Below are positions 1 to 8,258 of a stretch of 64,000 nucleotides of DNA, in pieces. The notes beneath the pieces are model-generated. The model did not search any database. It saw nothing but the letters and a program-made list of their open reading frames with translations, and was not told the DNA's origin. Position 1 is the first letter of the stretch, and the number at the start of each line of letters is the position of its first letter. Source of the stretch: an uncultured Collinsella sp. (lineage in GTDB: Bacteria > Actinomycetota > Coriobacteriia > Coriobacteriales > Coriobacteriaceae); assembly GCA_934643145.1 (NCBI GenBank), contig CAKUBM010000011.1, positions 1 to 64,000 on the forward strand. Reading direction: 5' to 3'. The position numbers were made by a program, and so were the translations under genes.

Positions 1-390
1 CCGCTGGCCTAGCCTAAAGGAAAAACGGAATAGGCGGACCGACCGTTCGGCTGAGTCTGGGAAGAGGTGCCGGGCGGCGGGCGGAGCATGGCCACCGGAC
101 CCATCGAAACACATCTCCACCATTCCTTCAACTGGGAAAATGCCGCCCCCGGGGCCCGGATAGGACCTCGGGGGCGTTCGGTTAACTGCGGGAGCGTGCC
201 GTCAGCTCAATGTGTTCGGTTGGGATCGGAAATCAACCATCATCCCCGCATATCCGCATATTCGCATCCACACTGTTGGCTGTACCCCAGAACAAGCGCC
301 ACGGCACCCAAAGGAGTCCGTCTTTTTGCAGAGAGCCGAAGCCTGCCACGGCGCAGGCATCCATCTAGATCAAGGCCTTCGAACTCCATA
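1..390. other. Gene-free stretch, no RNA gene recognised
   Basis: No protein with recognisable composition is seen here; the longest open frame is Arg/Pro/Ser-rich and looks like chance GC-rich DNA. A perfect 8-bp stem (cgcccccg at 144-151 with cgggggcg at 169-176) suggests structure. I compared it by eye with RNase P RNA, SRP RNA, 5S rRNA and cobalamin riboswitch cores and found no convincing match. It could be the end of a structured RNA from outside the window, or intergenic repeat DNA. Confidence 0.35.
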
Positions 391-398
391 GACGACTC

Positions 399-437
399 AA
401 AAAAACGCCTCCTCGGTTTGATTATCCAGAGGAGGCG
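399..437 (-). terminator. Rho-independent terminator of guaA
   Basis: On the minus strand a perfect 9-bp stem (cgcctcctc / gaggaggcg, 14-nt loop) is followed by seven T. It lies about 60 nt beyond the guaA stop. Confidence 0.9.
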
Positions 438-495
438 ATAAACGTCAGTTAAGACACTTATATTTTTGATTTTGCAGGAGTTGGTTTCTTAAACC

Positions 496-2094
496 TTACT
501 CCCATTCGATGGTCGCGGGCGGCTTGGACGTGATGTCGTAGCACACGCGGTTGGCACCGGGGACCTCGGCCACGATGCGGCCGGAGATGCGGGCCAGGAC
601 GTCGTAGGGCAGCTTGGCCCAGTCGGCGGTCATGGCGTCGCTGGACTCGACGGCGCGCAGGATGATCGGACGCTGATAGGTGCGCTCGTCACCCATAACG
701 CCGACGGACTTGATGTCGGGCAGGACGGCGAAATACTGCCAGCAGCTGTGCTCGGAGTTGCGCTCGCCGGTCTGCTCAAACAGACGCTGGTTGTAGGCGT
801 CGAGCTCCTCGCGCACGATGGCGTCGGCGTTCTTGAGGATCTCGAGCTTCTCCTTGTCGACCGCGCCGATGATGCGGATGGCCAGACCCGGACCCGGGAA
901 GGGTTGGCGGAACACGATATGACCCGGCAGGCCCAGCGCCAGACCAAGCGCGCGGACCTCGTCCTTAAAGAAGTGGTCGAGCGGCTCGATGAGGTCGAAG
1001 TGCACGCCCTCGGGGAACGGGATCAGATTGTGGTGGCTCTTGATGGTGGCCGTCTTGCCGCCCGTCTTGCGAGCGCCGGACTCGATGATGTCGGGGTAGA
1101 TGGTGCCCTGAGCCAGGTACTTGACCGGCTTGCCATCGGTCTCGAGCTGCTGCGCCACGGCGAAGAACTCTTTCCAGAACTGCGTACCGATGATACGGCG
1201 CTTCTCCTCGGGCTCGGTCACGCCGGCCAGAAGCTCGGCATAGCGGTCCTCGGCATGAACGTGAATGAAGTCGACATCGAACTGCTTGGTGAAGACCTCC
1301 TCTACCTGCTCGGGCTCGCCTTTGCGCAGCAGGCCGTGGTTGATGAACACGCAGGTCATCTGCTTGCCAACGGCGCGAGCGCCCAGGGCAGCCACGACGG
1401 AGGAGTCGACGCCGCCGGACAGGGCCAGGATCACGCGGTCGTCGCCGACCTTCTCGCGGAAGTCCGCCGTCATGGTCTCAGCCAGGTTGTCCATGCTCCA
1501 GTTGGGCTCCAGGCCGCAGATCTCAAACAGGAAGTTGCTCAGCAGCTGCTGGCCGTACTCGGAATGCTTGACCTCGGGGTGGAACTGCGTGGTAAAGATC
1601 TTGCGCTCGGCGCACTCCATGGCGGCAACCGGGCACACGTCGGTACTGGCGGTGACGGTAAAGCCCTCGGGCACCTCGGACACGGCGTCGCGGTGGCTCA
1701 TCCACACGGTCTGCTCCATGGGCGTGGAGTTGAAGAGCTTGGCGCCGGCCGTACGCGTGATGGTGGCGCGACCGTACTCGCCCACCTCGGAGTGGCCGAC
1801 CTTGCCGCCGAGCGTCACGGCCGTGATCTGGTGACCGTAGCAAAAGCCCAGGACGGGAAGGCCCAGGTCAAAGATGGCGGGGTCGATGGACGGAGCGTCC
1901 TCGGCATACACAGATGCCGGACCGCCGGAAAGGATGAGCGCGGAGGCGTTCATCTCGCGAATCTCATCGGCCGAGATGTCGCAGGGAACGATCTCGGAAT
2001 ACACGTTGAGGTCGCGGACGCGACGGGCAATGAGCTGACCGTACTGCGCACCAAAGTCGAGTACGAGGACCTTTGCGGAAGCATGTTGATCCAT
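496..2094 (-). CDS. guaA: GMP synthase (glutamine-hydrolysing)
   Basis: Converts XMP to GMP with ATP and glutamine, the last step of guanine nucleotide synthesis, in the cytosol. The 532-aa product has the usual three parts. A class I glutamine amidotransferase domain comes first, with nucleophile Cys85 in GFCYGHQ and the His/Glu pair in FHPEV. An ATP pyrophosphatase domain follows with the P-loop SGGVDSS. The C-terminal dimerisation domain ends in the family-typical KPPATIEWE. The ATG at 2094 is chosen because gaggggg lies just upstream and the protein then begins at the conserved fold; the frame stays open further upstream but without family sequence. It is transcribed alone, divergently from ansA. 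Confidence 0.97.
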   Translation of the reverse strand: MDQHASAKVLVLDFGAQYGQLIARRVRDLNVYSEIVPCDISADEIREMNASALILSGGPASVYAEDAPSIDPAIFDLGLPVLGFCYGHQITAVTLGGKVGHSEVGEYGRATITRTAGAKLFNSTPMEQTVWMSHRDAVSEVPEGFTVTASTDVCPVAAMECAERKIFTTQFHPEVKHSEYGQQLLSNFLFEICGLEPNWSMDNLAETMTADFREKVGDDRVILALSGGVDSSVVAALGARAVGKQMTCVFINHGLLRKGEPEQVEEVFTKQFDVDFIHVHAEDRYAELLAGVTEPEEKRRIIGTQFWKEFFAVAQQLETDGKPVKYLAQGTIYPDIIESGARKTGGKTATIKSHHNLIPFPEGVHFDLIEPLDHFFKDEVRALGLALGLPGHIVFRQPFPGPGLAIRIIGAVDKEKLEILKNADAIVREELDAYNQRLFEQTGERNSEHSCWQYFAVLPDIKSVGVMGDERTYQRPIILRAVESSDAMTADWAKLPYDVLARISGRIVAEVPGANRVCYDITSKPPATIEWE

Positions 2095-2282
2095 GGTTTC
2101 CCCCTCTTGTTGGCGGGGAGCCGGTGCCCGCCCGCGCGAATGAACGAAAATAACTTTCATAGTGTACACGTAACCAGCGGTTCTGCGCCCGTCATAGCCA
2201 TCAGCGCACGGCAAACGCACGAGCCGCGCCCCATTCGAGGCAAACTGAAGTGTTACCAAACGTTACAGATGATGTAATACGT

Positions 2283-2311
2283 TTGAACATTGGACGCCCT
2301 GTGCCACAATA
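2283..2311 (+). promoter_or_regulatory. Probable sigma-70 promoter of ansA
   Basis: ttgaac (2283-2288) and acaata (2306-2311) are separated by 17 bp. The ansA start codon lies about 45 nt downstream of the expected start point. Based on sequence match only. Confidence 0.5.
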
Positions 2312-2361
2312 CTGCCGAACGACTCCGCCTCTGCGGCGGCAAATACGATAGGAATACCAGC

Positions 2362-3375
2362 ATGAAGCGCATCCTTCTCATCGCCACGGGCGGCACCATC
2401 GCATCGACCGAGGACGGCAACGGCCTCTCCCCCGCCCTGACCGGTGAGGAGCTCGCCCAAAGCGTTCCCGAGATCTCGGGGCTCTGTGAACTCGACGTCG
2501 TGCAACCCATGAACATCGACAGCACCAACATGCGCCCCAGCGACTGGATGCGTATTCGCGATGTCATCGTTGAGGGCTACGCCGACCACGACGGCTTCGT
2601 GGTTCTGCACGGCACCGACACCATGAGTTACACGGCCGCGGCGCTCTCCTATCTGATCCAGGACAGCCCCAAGCCCATCGTGCTCACCGGCTCGCAAAAG
2701 CCCATGGGCAACCCCTTTACCGATGCCAAGCTCAATCTGTACCAGAGCCTGCTCTATGCGCTCGACAAGCATTCGCACGACGTCTCAATCGTGTTTGGCG
2801 GTGTGGCCATCGCCGGCACGCGCGCCCGCAAGCAGCGCACCATGAGCTTTAACGCGTTCATTAGCGTCAACTATCCGCCCATTGCCTACATCCGCAACGA
2901 CCGCATTGTGCGCAACGGGCTCCACGGCATGCATCAGGGCGAAAACCCGGTGCGTTTCTACGACAGCATCGACCCGCGCGTATTTGTGCTCAAGCTCACG
3001 CCCGGCGTAAACCCTGGCATTCTGGACGCCCTGGCCGACAGCTACGATGCCGTGATTCTGGAGACCTTTGGCATTGGCGGCATCCCGGAGTTTGGCGAGT
3101 CGGGCGAGTCGTTCCAGGAGGCGATTTTCCGCTGGGTCGATTCGGGCCGTACCGTCGTTATGACCACGCAGGTGCCCGAAGAGGGTCTGGACTTGGGTGT
3201 TTACGAGGTCGGTCGCGCGTACGCCGATCATCCGGGCATTTTGCGCGGCGACGACATGACCACCGAGACGCTCGTGGCCAAAACCATGTGGGCACTCGGC
3301 CAGTCGCGCGACGCTGCCGAAATCCAGCGCCTGTTCTACAGCCAGGTCAACCACGACCGTATCCCGATGGCGTAA
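2362..3375 (+). CDS. ansA: L-asparaginase, cytosolic type I
   Basis: Hydrolyses asparagine to aspartate and ammonia. The 337-aa product shows the N-terminal catalytic threonine motif ATGGTIAS near residues 7-14, the second threonine motif HGTDTM, and the GSQKP lysine motif, all diagnostic of the asparaginase/glutaminase family. There is no signal peptide, which fits the cytosolic low-affinity type. The start at 2362 is preferred over an upstream in-frame ATG because the protein then begins directly with the conserved first strand (MKRILLIATGG) and aggaa lies about 8 nt upstream. It appears monocistronic and diverges from guaA. Confidence 0.93.
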   Translation: MKRILLIATGGTIASTEDGNGLSPALTGEELAQSVPEISGLCELDVVQPMNIDSTNMRPSDWMRIRDVIVEGYADHDGFVVLHGTDTMSYTAAALSYLIQDSPKPIVLTGSQKPMGNPFTDAKLNLYQSLLYALDKHSHDVSIVFGGVAIAGTRARKQRTMSFNAFISVNYPPIAYIRNDRIVRNGLHGMHQGENPVRFYDSIDPRVFVLKLTPGVNPGILDALADSYDAVILETFGIGGIPEFGESGESFQEAIFRWVDSGRTVVMTTQVPEEGLDLGVYEVGRAYADHPGILRGDDMTTETLVAKTMWALGQSRDAAEIQRLFYSQVNHDRIPMA

Positions 3376-3396
3376 TCAGATATCGATCGGTATCTC

Positions 3397-3615
3397 CTAT
3401 TCAATACCCTCGAGAAGATCTGACACCGTCATGCCGAGTGCGGGCGCAATCTTAAATAGAACTTTAAGTGTGAAGTTTGCCGTTCCGTCTTCGATTCGGT
3501 CGAGGTAGGGGCGGCTAATTCCTGTTGCCACACAAAAATCGACCTTGGAGATACCAAGGTCCCTGCGTGTCTGTTCGACTCGCTTGCCAAGAATCTGTTT
3601 CGCACGTTCGTCCAT
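3397..3615 (-). CDS. XRE-family helix-turn-helix regulator
   Basis: A 72-aa protein that is almost entirely a Cro/C1-type HTH domain. A RRDLGISKVDFCVATGISR stretch forms the first helices, YLDRIEDGTANF the recognition region, and LFKIAPALGMTVSDLLEG the closing helix. It has no effector domain. It diverges from the small gene at 3692, and a perfect 26-bp palindrome (3644-3669) lies in the short space between them, so autoregulation and control of the neighbour are the simplest inference. The ribosome binding site is weak. Confidence 0.8.
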   Translation of the reverse strand: MDERAKQILGKRVEQTRRDLGISKVDFCVATGISRPYLDRIEDGTANFTLKVLFKIAPALGMTVSDLLEGIE

Positions 3616-3643
3616 GCAGCCGAGTTTGAAATGGAGCCGAACA

Positions 3644-3669
3644 AAAACGTAAACTATAGTTTACGTTTT
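3644..3669. promoter_or_regulatory. Perfect 26-bp palindromic operator
   Basis: The arm aaaacgtaaacta (3644-3656) is followed at once by its exact reverse complement (3657-3669). It is centred between the XRE gene and the gene at 3692 and includes a TATAGT-like -10 at its core. It is most likely the operator of the adjacent XRE protein, covering one or both divergent promoters. Confidence 0.75.
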
Positions 3670-3691
3670 GCCGAATACACAGGAGTTTTCT

Positions 3692-4081
3692 ATGTCGGGT
3701 TCTTCGATTTACGTACGGCGCGCAGATTGCCGCCGACGCGACACGCCGATTGCTCTTGTCGTTATCGAGGCCGACCAGCTCACGCCCGACGAGCGCACGG
3801 CACGTGCGCTGTTATCGAGCCGTGTCCCCACGGCGCTGCTCTCCGACCCAAAGCAAGGCGATCTCGCACGCCTATGCCAAGAGCACGGCTGTGCACTCGC
3901 CCGTGCCGCCGTTATCGCCACTACCCAGCATGGCCTTCCCTTGCTGCTAGAAGCCGCCGTCGCCCTCACGCTACGCTGTGCGGGATACGAAAACGAGGCC
4001 GCCGCCGACGTGGTCTTTAAACCACGATCGAGCGGCGGCCTCGCAGCAGCCATCGAATATGCTTGCAGGCTCGTCGCCTAA
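3692..4081 (+). CDS. Small protein of unknown function, divergent from XRE regulator
   Basis: A 129-aa cytosolic protein. I do not recognise the family with confidence. The start at 3692 has a good aggag 7 nt upstream; an earlier in-frame ATG has none. The C-terminal part (AGYENEAAADVVFKP, then GGLAAAIEYA) vaguely resembles the tail of Cof-type HAD phosphatases, where a residual 'AAAD-Y/V' strand precedes 'GVAAAI', and PTALLSDP resembles a HAD motif II strand. No DxD nucleophile is present, so it would be a catalytically dead fragment if related. It is likely controlled by the neighbouring XRE protein through the shared palindrome. Confidence 0.6.
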   Translation: MSGSSIYVRRADCRRRDTPIALVVIEADQLTPDERTARALLSSRVPTALLSDPKQGDLARLCQEHGCALARAAVIATTQHGLPLLLEAAVALTLRCAGYENEAAADVVFKPRSSGGLAAAIEYACRLVA

Positions 4082-4090
4082 AGGGACAAG

Positions 4091-4474
4091 CTAGAATCCC
4101 AGCCCAAAGCCCGTACCGGTGATCGCCGAATACATAAAGTAGACGTTAATCACATTGAGGAACACACCCGTGACGCAGCCGTTGCGCAGATAACGCTCGC
4201 ACGTAAGACGCGCCATCACGGCAGAGTCCTCGTTGTTCTTAGCCTGACGGCCAGCCGTAAAGTACGTCGCCACGCCAAGCAGCAAGTTGAGCACCGGCAG
4301 CGCCAGCAGCTCGTAACTCTTACCCCAGCGCGTCGCCTCGCCGGCGGCGTTGAACTTCGTTGCCACCTCGGGTCCAATGTTGGGAAGGACACATGCCGCA
4401 ACCACGAGCGGAAGCACCGCAAGCACGAGCAGCGCGATACCCATGTAGCCGGCTTTTTTACCATATTTGAACAT
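4091..4474 (-). CDS. DUF1648/SdpI-like membrane protein
   Basis: A 127-aa protein with three predicted membrane segments (about residues 10-32, 54-75 and 100-120). Between the first two is the DUF1648 signature: a Pro-rich turn, then FNAAGEATRWGKS, matching the 'W-N-x-x-G-x-x-x-R-W' pattern of this family. DUF1648 proteins include immunity-type SdpI proteins and many orphans; nothing here points to a specific job. It lies 11 nt downstream of ychF and may be cotranscribed with it. Confidence 0.7.
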   Translation of the reverse strand: MFKYGKKAGYMGIALLVLAVLPLVVAACVLPNIGPEVATKFNAAGEATRWGKSYELLALPVLNLLLGVATYFTAGRQAKNNEDSAVMARLTCERYLRNGCVTGVFLNVINVYFMYSAITGTGFGLGF

Positions 4475-4485
4475 GTGCGTCGTCC

Positions 4486-5562
4486 TTACACGTTAAAGCG
4501 GAAGTGCACGACGTCGCCATCGGCCATGACATAGTCCTTGCCCTCAATACGCAGCTTGCCGGCGGCCTTGGCGCCCTGCTCACCGCCGAGCTCGATGTAG
4601 TCGTCATAGCCAATGACCTCGGCCTTAATAAAGCCGCGCTCAAAGTCGGTGTGGATAACGCCGGCGGCCTGCGGGGCGGTCGCGCCCTGACGAACCGTCC
4701 AGGCCTTGACCTCCATCTCGCCGGCCGTAAAGAACGACTGCAGACCGAGCAGTTTGTAGGCAGCCTGAGCAAGCACGTCCAGGCCGGGCTGCTCCAGACC
4801 CAGGCTCTCCAGGTAATCGGCGGCGTCCTCGGGATCGAGCTCGGAAAGCTCGGCCTCGATCTTGGCGCAAATGGGCAGCGGCTTGACGCCGTCGATGGGC
4901 GCCAGGTCGTCGTTGAGCATGTCCTCGTCCACGTTGGCCACATACAGGATGGGCTTCATGGTAAGCAGGAACAGTCCCTTGGCGGCAGTGCGCTCCTCAT
5001 CGGTCATTTCCATGGACGCGGCACGCTTGCCCTCGTTGAGCCAGGCAAGCAGACGCTTAGCGACCTCGAACTTGGGCATGAGCTCCTTGTCGCGCTTAGC
5101 CTCCTTCTCGAGCTTGGGCAGCTGCTTCTCGAGCGTCCCCATGTCGGCCAGAATGAGCTCGGTCATGATGGTGTCGGCGTCGCCGGCGGGGTCGACGAAC
5201 TCGCCCGTGCGGCCAACCTCGCGCATGACGTTGGGATCCTTAAAGTAGCGCACGACCTCGCAGATGGCGTCGGTCTCGCGGATGTTGGCCAAGAACTGGT
5301 TGCCCAGGCCCTCGCCCTCGTTGGCGCCCTTCACCAGGCCTGCGATGTCGACGAACTCGACCGTTGCCGGCACGATACGGCCCGGGTTGACGATGTCGGC
5401 AAGCTTTTGCAGGCGGCTATCGGGCACGTCGACGATACCCACGTTGGGGTCGATCGTGGCGAACGGGTAGTTGGCGGCAAGGCCGGTCTTTTTGGTAAGC
5501 GCGGTGAACAGTGTCGACTTGCCCACGTTGGGCAGGCCCACGATACCGATGGAAAGGGACAC
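4486..5562 (-). CDS. ychF: Redox-regulated ATPase/GTPase YchF (OBG family)
   Basis: A ribosome-associated P-loop NTPase, universally conserved. The 358-aa product has the Walker A motif GLPNVGKST near residues 8-16, a DIAGLVKGA switch II region, and the C-terminal TGS domain. The start is GTG at 5562: aaaggag lies 6 nt upstream and the protein then begins MSLSIGIVG as in the family. The frame remains open upstream without family sequence. The length agrees with the usual 360 aa or so. Confidence 0.95.
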   Translation of the reverse strand: MSLSIGIVGLPNVGKSTLFTALTKKTGLAANYPFATIDPNVGIVDVPDSRLQKLADIVNPGRIVPATVEFVDIAGLVKGANEGEGLGNQFLANIRETDAICEVVRYFKDPNVMREVGRTGEFVDPAGDADTIMTELILADMGTLEKQLPKLEKEAKRDKELMPKFEVAKRLLAWLNEGKRAASMEMTDEERTAAKGLFLLTMKPILYVANVDEDMLNDDLAPIDGVKPLPICAKIEAELSELDPEDAADYLESLGLEQPGLDVLAQAAYKLLGLQSFFTAGEMEVKAWTVRQGATAPQAAGVIHTDFERGFIKAEVIGYDDYIELGGEQGAKAAGKLRIEGKDYVMADGDVVHFRFNV

Positions 5563-5676
5563 GACAGCTCCTTTTGGTACAAGTATTTCAAACTGCATAA
5601 GTATAGCGCCGCCGCAGCATCCGGGCGAACCCAGACACCACGGCGGCGCAAATGAAGCAGAGATTCGGGTCGCTAG

Positions 5677-6930
5677 CTAGTCCGCGAGCTTCTCCACTTG
5701 GTCGAGCATCTTGTCGAGCTTAGCCTTTGCCTCTGCCTTGACCTTCTCGGCCTCTTCGTGAGCCTTGGCCTTCTGGGCGGCCTTCTCCTCGGCCTCGGGA
5801 TCGACGACGACCAGGTTGGACGCATCGTGCTCAACGAGCTTGAGCGCATGCTCGGGGCAAACCTTGACGCAGGCGCCGCAGCCCAGGCAGTACGTCGACT
5901 CCAGTGCAAAGCGGCCGCTTCCCACCAGATCGCAGGCAAACGTAGGGCACACGTTGACGCACTCGCCGCACGACGTGCACTTGTCAAAGTCGCACTCCGG
6001 CGTGCTCACCTGCATGTTCTGGGCAAGCTCGGGGTGATTCTGAAGCGTCGAGAGCACCAGCTGGCGGCCGTGCGTCAGCGTACGGCGACGCTTGGCCGTC
6101 GTGGTGCCGCACATGGTGTTGAGCGTACGTTCGAGCTGGGTAATCTGATGGCGATGGGCCTTCAGCTTCTGCGTCACCGAGGCAAGTGCCGCCGTCGCCG
6201 GGTTGAGCTTGGTCACGGTCAGGCCCGTGGTACGGGCGATCTTTTCCATGTACTCCTTGCGCTCATACTCACGGCGCTTATGGCACTTGAGGCTCTTGGG
6301 GTCGACCTCCAAGCCCATGCCCGTACCGGCCCACTCTTCGGCAGTGGCGATGGCCTCGCCCAGAATGTCCTCGCCACCGGTGTTGCGGCATTTGTCGCAC
6401 ACGCCCAGCGGCAGGTAGACGCTCACGTTGGGATAGTCGGCCAGCACCGAGAACCAAGTCTCGGCCGTAATATCGCCTACGCAGGCGACGACGACCTCGT
6501 TCTCGCGCGGCATGCGCTTCAACGCACGCGTGCAGGTAACATAGGCGGTCTCGTGGCTCGTGGCCGCCGAGACAATATCGTCGTAGAGGTTTTTGGGCGC
6601 CAGGCGCGGCGAGATAATCGCCTCGGTCGGGCAAGCGGCGGCGCACAGGCCGCACTTGCGGCAGGTATCGAGAATCTCGATAGCGTCTTCCTCGACCTCG
6701 ATAGCGTTGACCGGGCACACGTCCATGCACGCGGTGCAGCCGCTCTTCTCGTTTTTGCAGGCTAGGCACGGAATGGTATTTCCGCGCGGACGCTCCTTAT
6801 AATCGGCAGGATTCCACTGCGGCGCCGACGGATCGAGTGCGTCAGTCACGCCGCCAAGCGGGTTTTTAAGAAAATCGAAACCCTTGCTGATCTCGATAAT
6901 GTCATCAAACAGATCGTGTTCCTGCGCCAT
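5677..6930 (-). CDS. Polyferredoxin: four 4Fe-4S cluster protein with coiled tail
   Basis: A 417-aa cytosolic iron-sulfur protein with two 2[4Fe-4S] ferredoxin modules. One is near residues 53-100 (CLACKN... CTACMDVCP, CRKCGLCAAACP). The other is near 320-375 (CTSCGECVNVCP, CLGCGACVKVCP). Between them is a region with further Cys pairs (CDKC, CHKR) that resembles a quinone- or hydrogenase-associated electron-transfer subunit. The last 45 residues are Lys/Glu/Ala-rich and probably helical. No catalytic domain is seen. It stands alone, so its partner is unknown. It probably shuttles electrons in anaerobic metabolism. The start at 6930 has gggagggg upstream. Confidence 0.8.
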   Translation of the reverse strand: MAQEHDLFDDIIEISKGFDFLKNPLGGVTDALDPSAPQWNPADYKERPRGNTIPCLACKNEKSGCTACMDVCPVNAIEVEEDAIEILDTCRKCGLCAAACPTEAIISPRLAPKNLYDDIVSAATSHETAYVTCTRALKRMPRENEVVVACVGDITAETWFSVLADYPNVSVYLPLGVCDKCRNTGGEDILGEAIATAEEWAGTGMGLEVDPKSLKCHKRREYERKEYMEKIARTTGLTVTKLNPATAALASVTQKLKAHRHQITQLERTLNTMCGTTTAKRRRTLTHGRQLVLSTLQNHPELAQNMQVSTPECDFDKCTSCGECVNVCPTFACDLVGSGRFALESTYCLGCGACVKVCPEHALKLVEHDASNLVVVDPEAEEKAAQKAKAHEEAEKVKAEAKAKLDKMLDQVEKLAD

Positions 6931-7124
6931 GCGCGGCCCCTCCCTGAGCAGTGCAAACAAGCAAGAAATAATGATACGCCATCGGCCCGTGCCTCGAGCA
7001 AATTACATGCAGAGCTTCTTTGGCGGAAACTGAGGGCAAAGACCGCTCAAATTGACATTGCACATCCCCCATCAATGACTCGAGTTTAATAATCGAGCAG
7101 AGCACTTTATCGTGCGTTGTTGAA
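6931..7124. other. Short intergenic region upstream of the polyferredoxin gene
   Basis: It must hold the polyferredoxin promoter on the minus strand, but no convincing -35/-10 pair or other site could be singled out. Confidence 0.3.
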
Positions 7125-7161
7125 CAAAAAACACCTGCGACTGTCAGCCTGTCGCAGGTGT
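7125..7161 (-). terminator. Second strong terminator downstream of the carbamate kinase operon
   Basis: Minus strand: perfect 10-bp stem acacctgcga/tcgcaggtgt followed by a run of T. It lies about 60 nt beyond another terminator (7221-7254), so the operon end is doubly protected. Confidence 0.85.
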
Positions 7162-7220
7162 CCTGTCTATACAGACGCAGCCCGTGCCCCTCAGGACTGC
7201 GTAAGTACCAAAATAGTAAG

Positions 7221-7254
7221 AAACCCGGCCCGCGACGACATCGTCGTGGGCCGG
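7221..7254 (-). terminator. Terminator of the seven-gene operon
   Basis: Minus-strand hairpin with arms ccggccc/gggccgg extended by cgacga/tcgtcg after one mismatch, then a weak T stretch (GTTTCTTACTATTTT). It begins 11 nt after the carbamate kinase stop. Confidence 0.8.
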
Positions 7255-7264
7255 AACCGAGTCT

Positions 7265-8224
7265 CTATACCGTGATGCGGGTACCGGAGAGGCCAGCCAT
7301 GGTCTCGGCGGCCTTGTCCAGAGCGCCGATGATGCAGGTGCGGCCCTTGCGGGAACGGGCGAACTTGATGGCAGCGCGGACCTTGGGCTCCATGGAACCC
7401 TTGCCGAACTGGCCCTCGTCGGCCAGGCGCTCGGCCTCGTCGGCGGTGAGGTCCTCGAGCTCCTCCTGGTTGGGCTTGCCGAAGTTGATGGCGACATGCT
7501 CGACGGCGGTCAGCAGGAACAGGACGTCGGCGTCGCAGTCCTCGGCCAGCAGCTCGCCGCCCAGGTCCTTGTCGATGACGGCGGGAACGCCCTTGTAGCA
7601 ACCCTTGTTCTCGTAGTCGCGGACGACAGGGATGCCGCCGCCACCGCAGGCGATGACGATGAACTCGTTGTCGAGCAGGTTGAGGATGGAGTCGGCCTCG
7701 ACGATCTTCTTGGGATCGGGGGAAGCGACGACGCGACGCCAGCCGCGGCCGGAATCCTCGACGAAGACCTTGGAAGGATCCTCGGCCATGAACTCCTTGG
7801 CCTGCTCCTCGGTGTAGAAGGGGCCGATCGGCTTGGTCGGGTTCTTGAACGCGGGGTCGTCGGGGTCGCACTCGATCTGGGTGACGACGGTGGCGGCGTG
7901 CCAACGCTTGTAGCGCTTGTGCATCTCGCGGCCGATGCCCTGCTGCAGGTGATAGCCGATGTAGCCCTGGGACATGGCGCCGCACTCGGGCAGCGGCATC
8001 TCGGGGGTGCCGATGGCGTCGTGGGCGGCGGCGAAGGCGTTCTGGATCATGCCGACCTGCGGGCCGTTGCCGTGGGTGATGATGATCTCGTTGCCCTGCT
8101 CGATAAGGCCGAGGAGGGCGTGGGCGGTGTTGCTCACGGCCTCGATCTGCTCAACGGGGTTGTTGCCGAGGGCGTTGCCGCCGAGGGCGACGACAATACG
8201 ATTGGGCTTGCCGATCTTTTTCAT
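7265..8224 (-). CDS. arcC: Carbamate kinase (AllK/ArcC type)
   Basis: Makes ATP from ADP and carbamoyl phosphate, releasing ammonia and CO2. The 319-aa product has the family N-terminus IVVALGGNALG, the ITHGNGPQVGMI loop and the C-terminal GTRITV end. It is the last gene of a minus-strand operon that begins with a fused FdrA-YlbE protein. In E. coli the equivalent carbamate kinase (YbcF, renamed AllK) uses carbamoyl phosphate released from oxalurate by the AllFGH transcarbamylase. There is no arginine deiminase or ornithine carbamoyltransferase nearby, so the operon product is the likely source of its substrate. A good ribosome site (gaaagga) precedes the ATG. Confidence 0.95.
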   Translation of the reverse strand: MKKIGKPNRIVVALGGNALGNNPVEQIEAVSNTAHALLGLIEQGNEIIITHGNGPQVGMIQNAFAAAHDAIGTPEMPLPECGAMSQGYIGYHLQQGIGREMHKRYKRWHAATVVTQIECDPDDPAFKNPTKPIGPFYTEEQAKEFMAEDPSKVFVEDSGRGWRRVVASPDPKKIVEADSILNLLDNEFIVIACGGGGIPVVRDYENKGCYKGVPAVIDKDLGGELLAEDCDADVLFLLTAVEHVAINFGKPNQEELEDLTADEAERLADEGQFGKGSMEPKVRAAIKFARSRKGRTCIIGALDKAAETMAGLSGTRITV

Positions 8225-8258
8225 AACATTTCCTTTCTAGTCGTTTAGCCGATCAGAA

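Noticed and set aside
67..441. 124-codon open frame on the plus strand
   Set aside because: Arg/Ser/Pro-rich random-looking product, no ribosome site, and it runs through the guaA terminator hairpin.
7125..7220. Small RNA gene between the two terminators after carbamate kinase
   Set aside because: Only about 60 nt lie between the hairpins, with no promoter visible; tandem termination is simpler.
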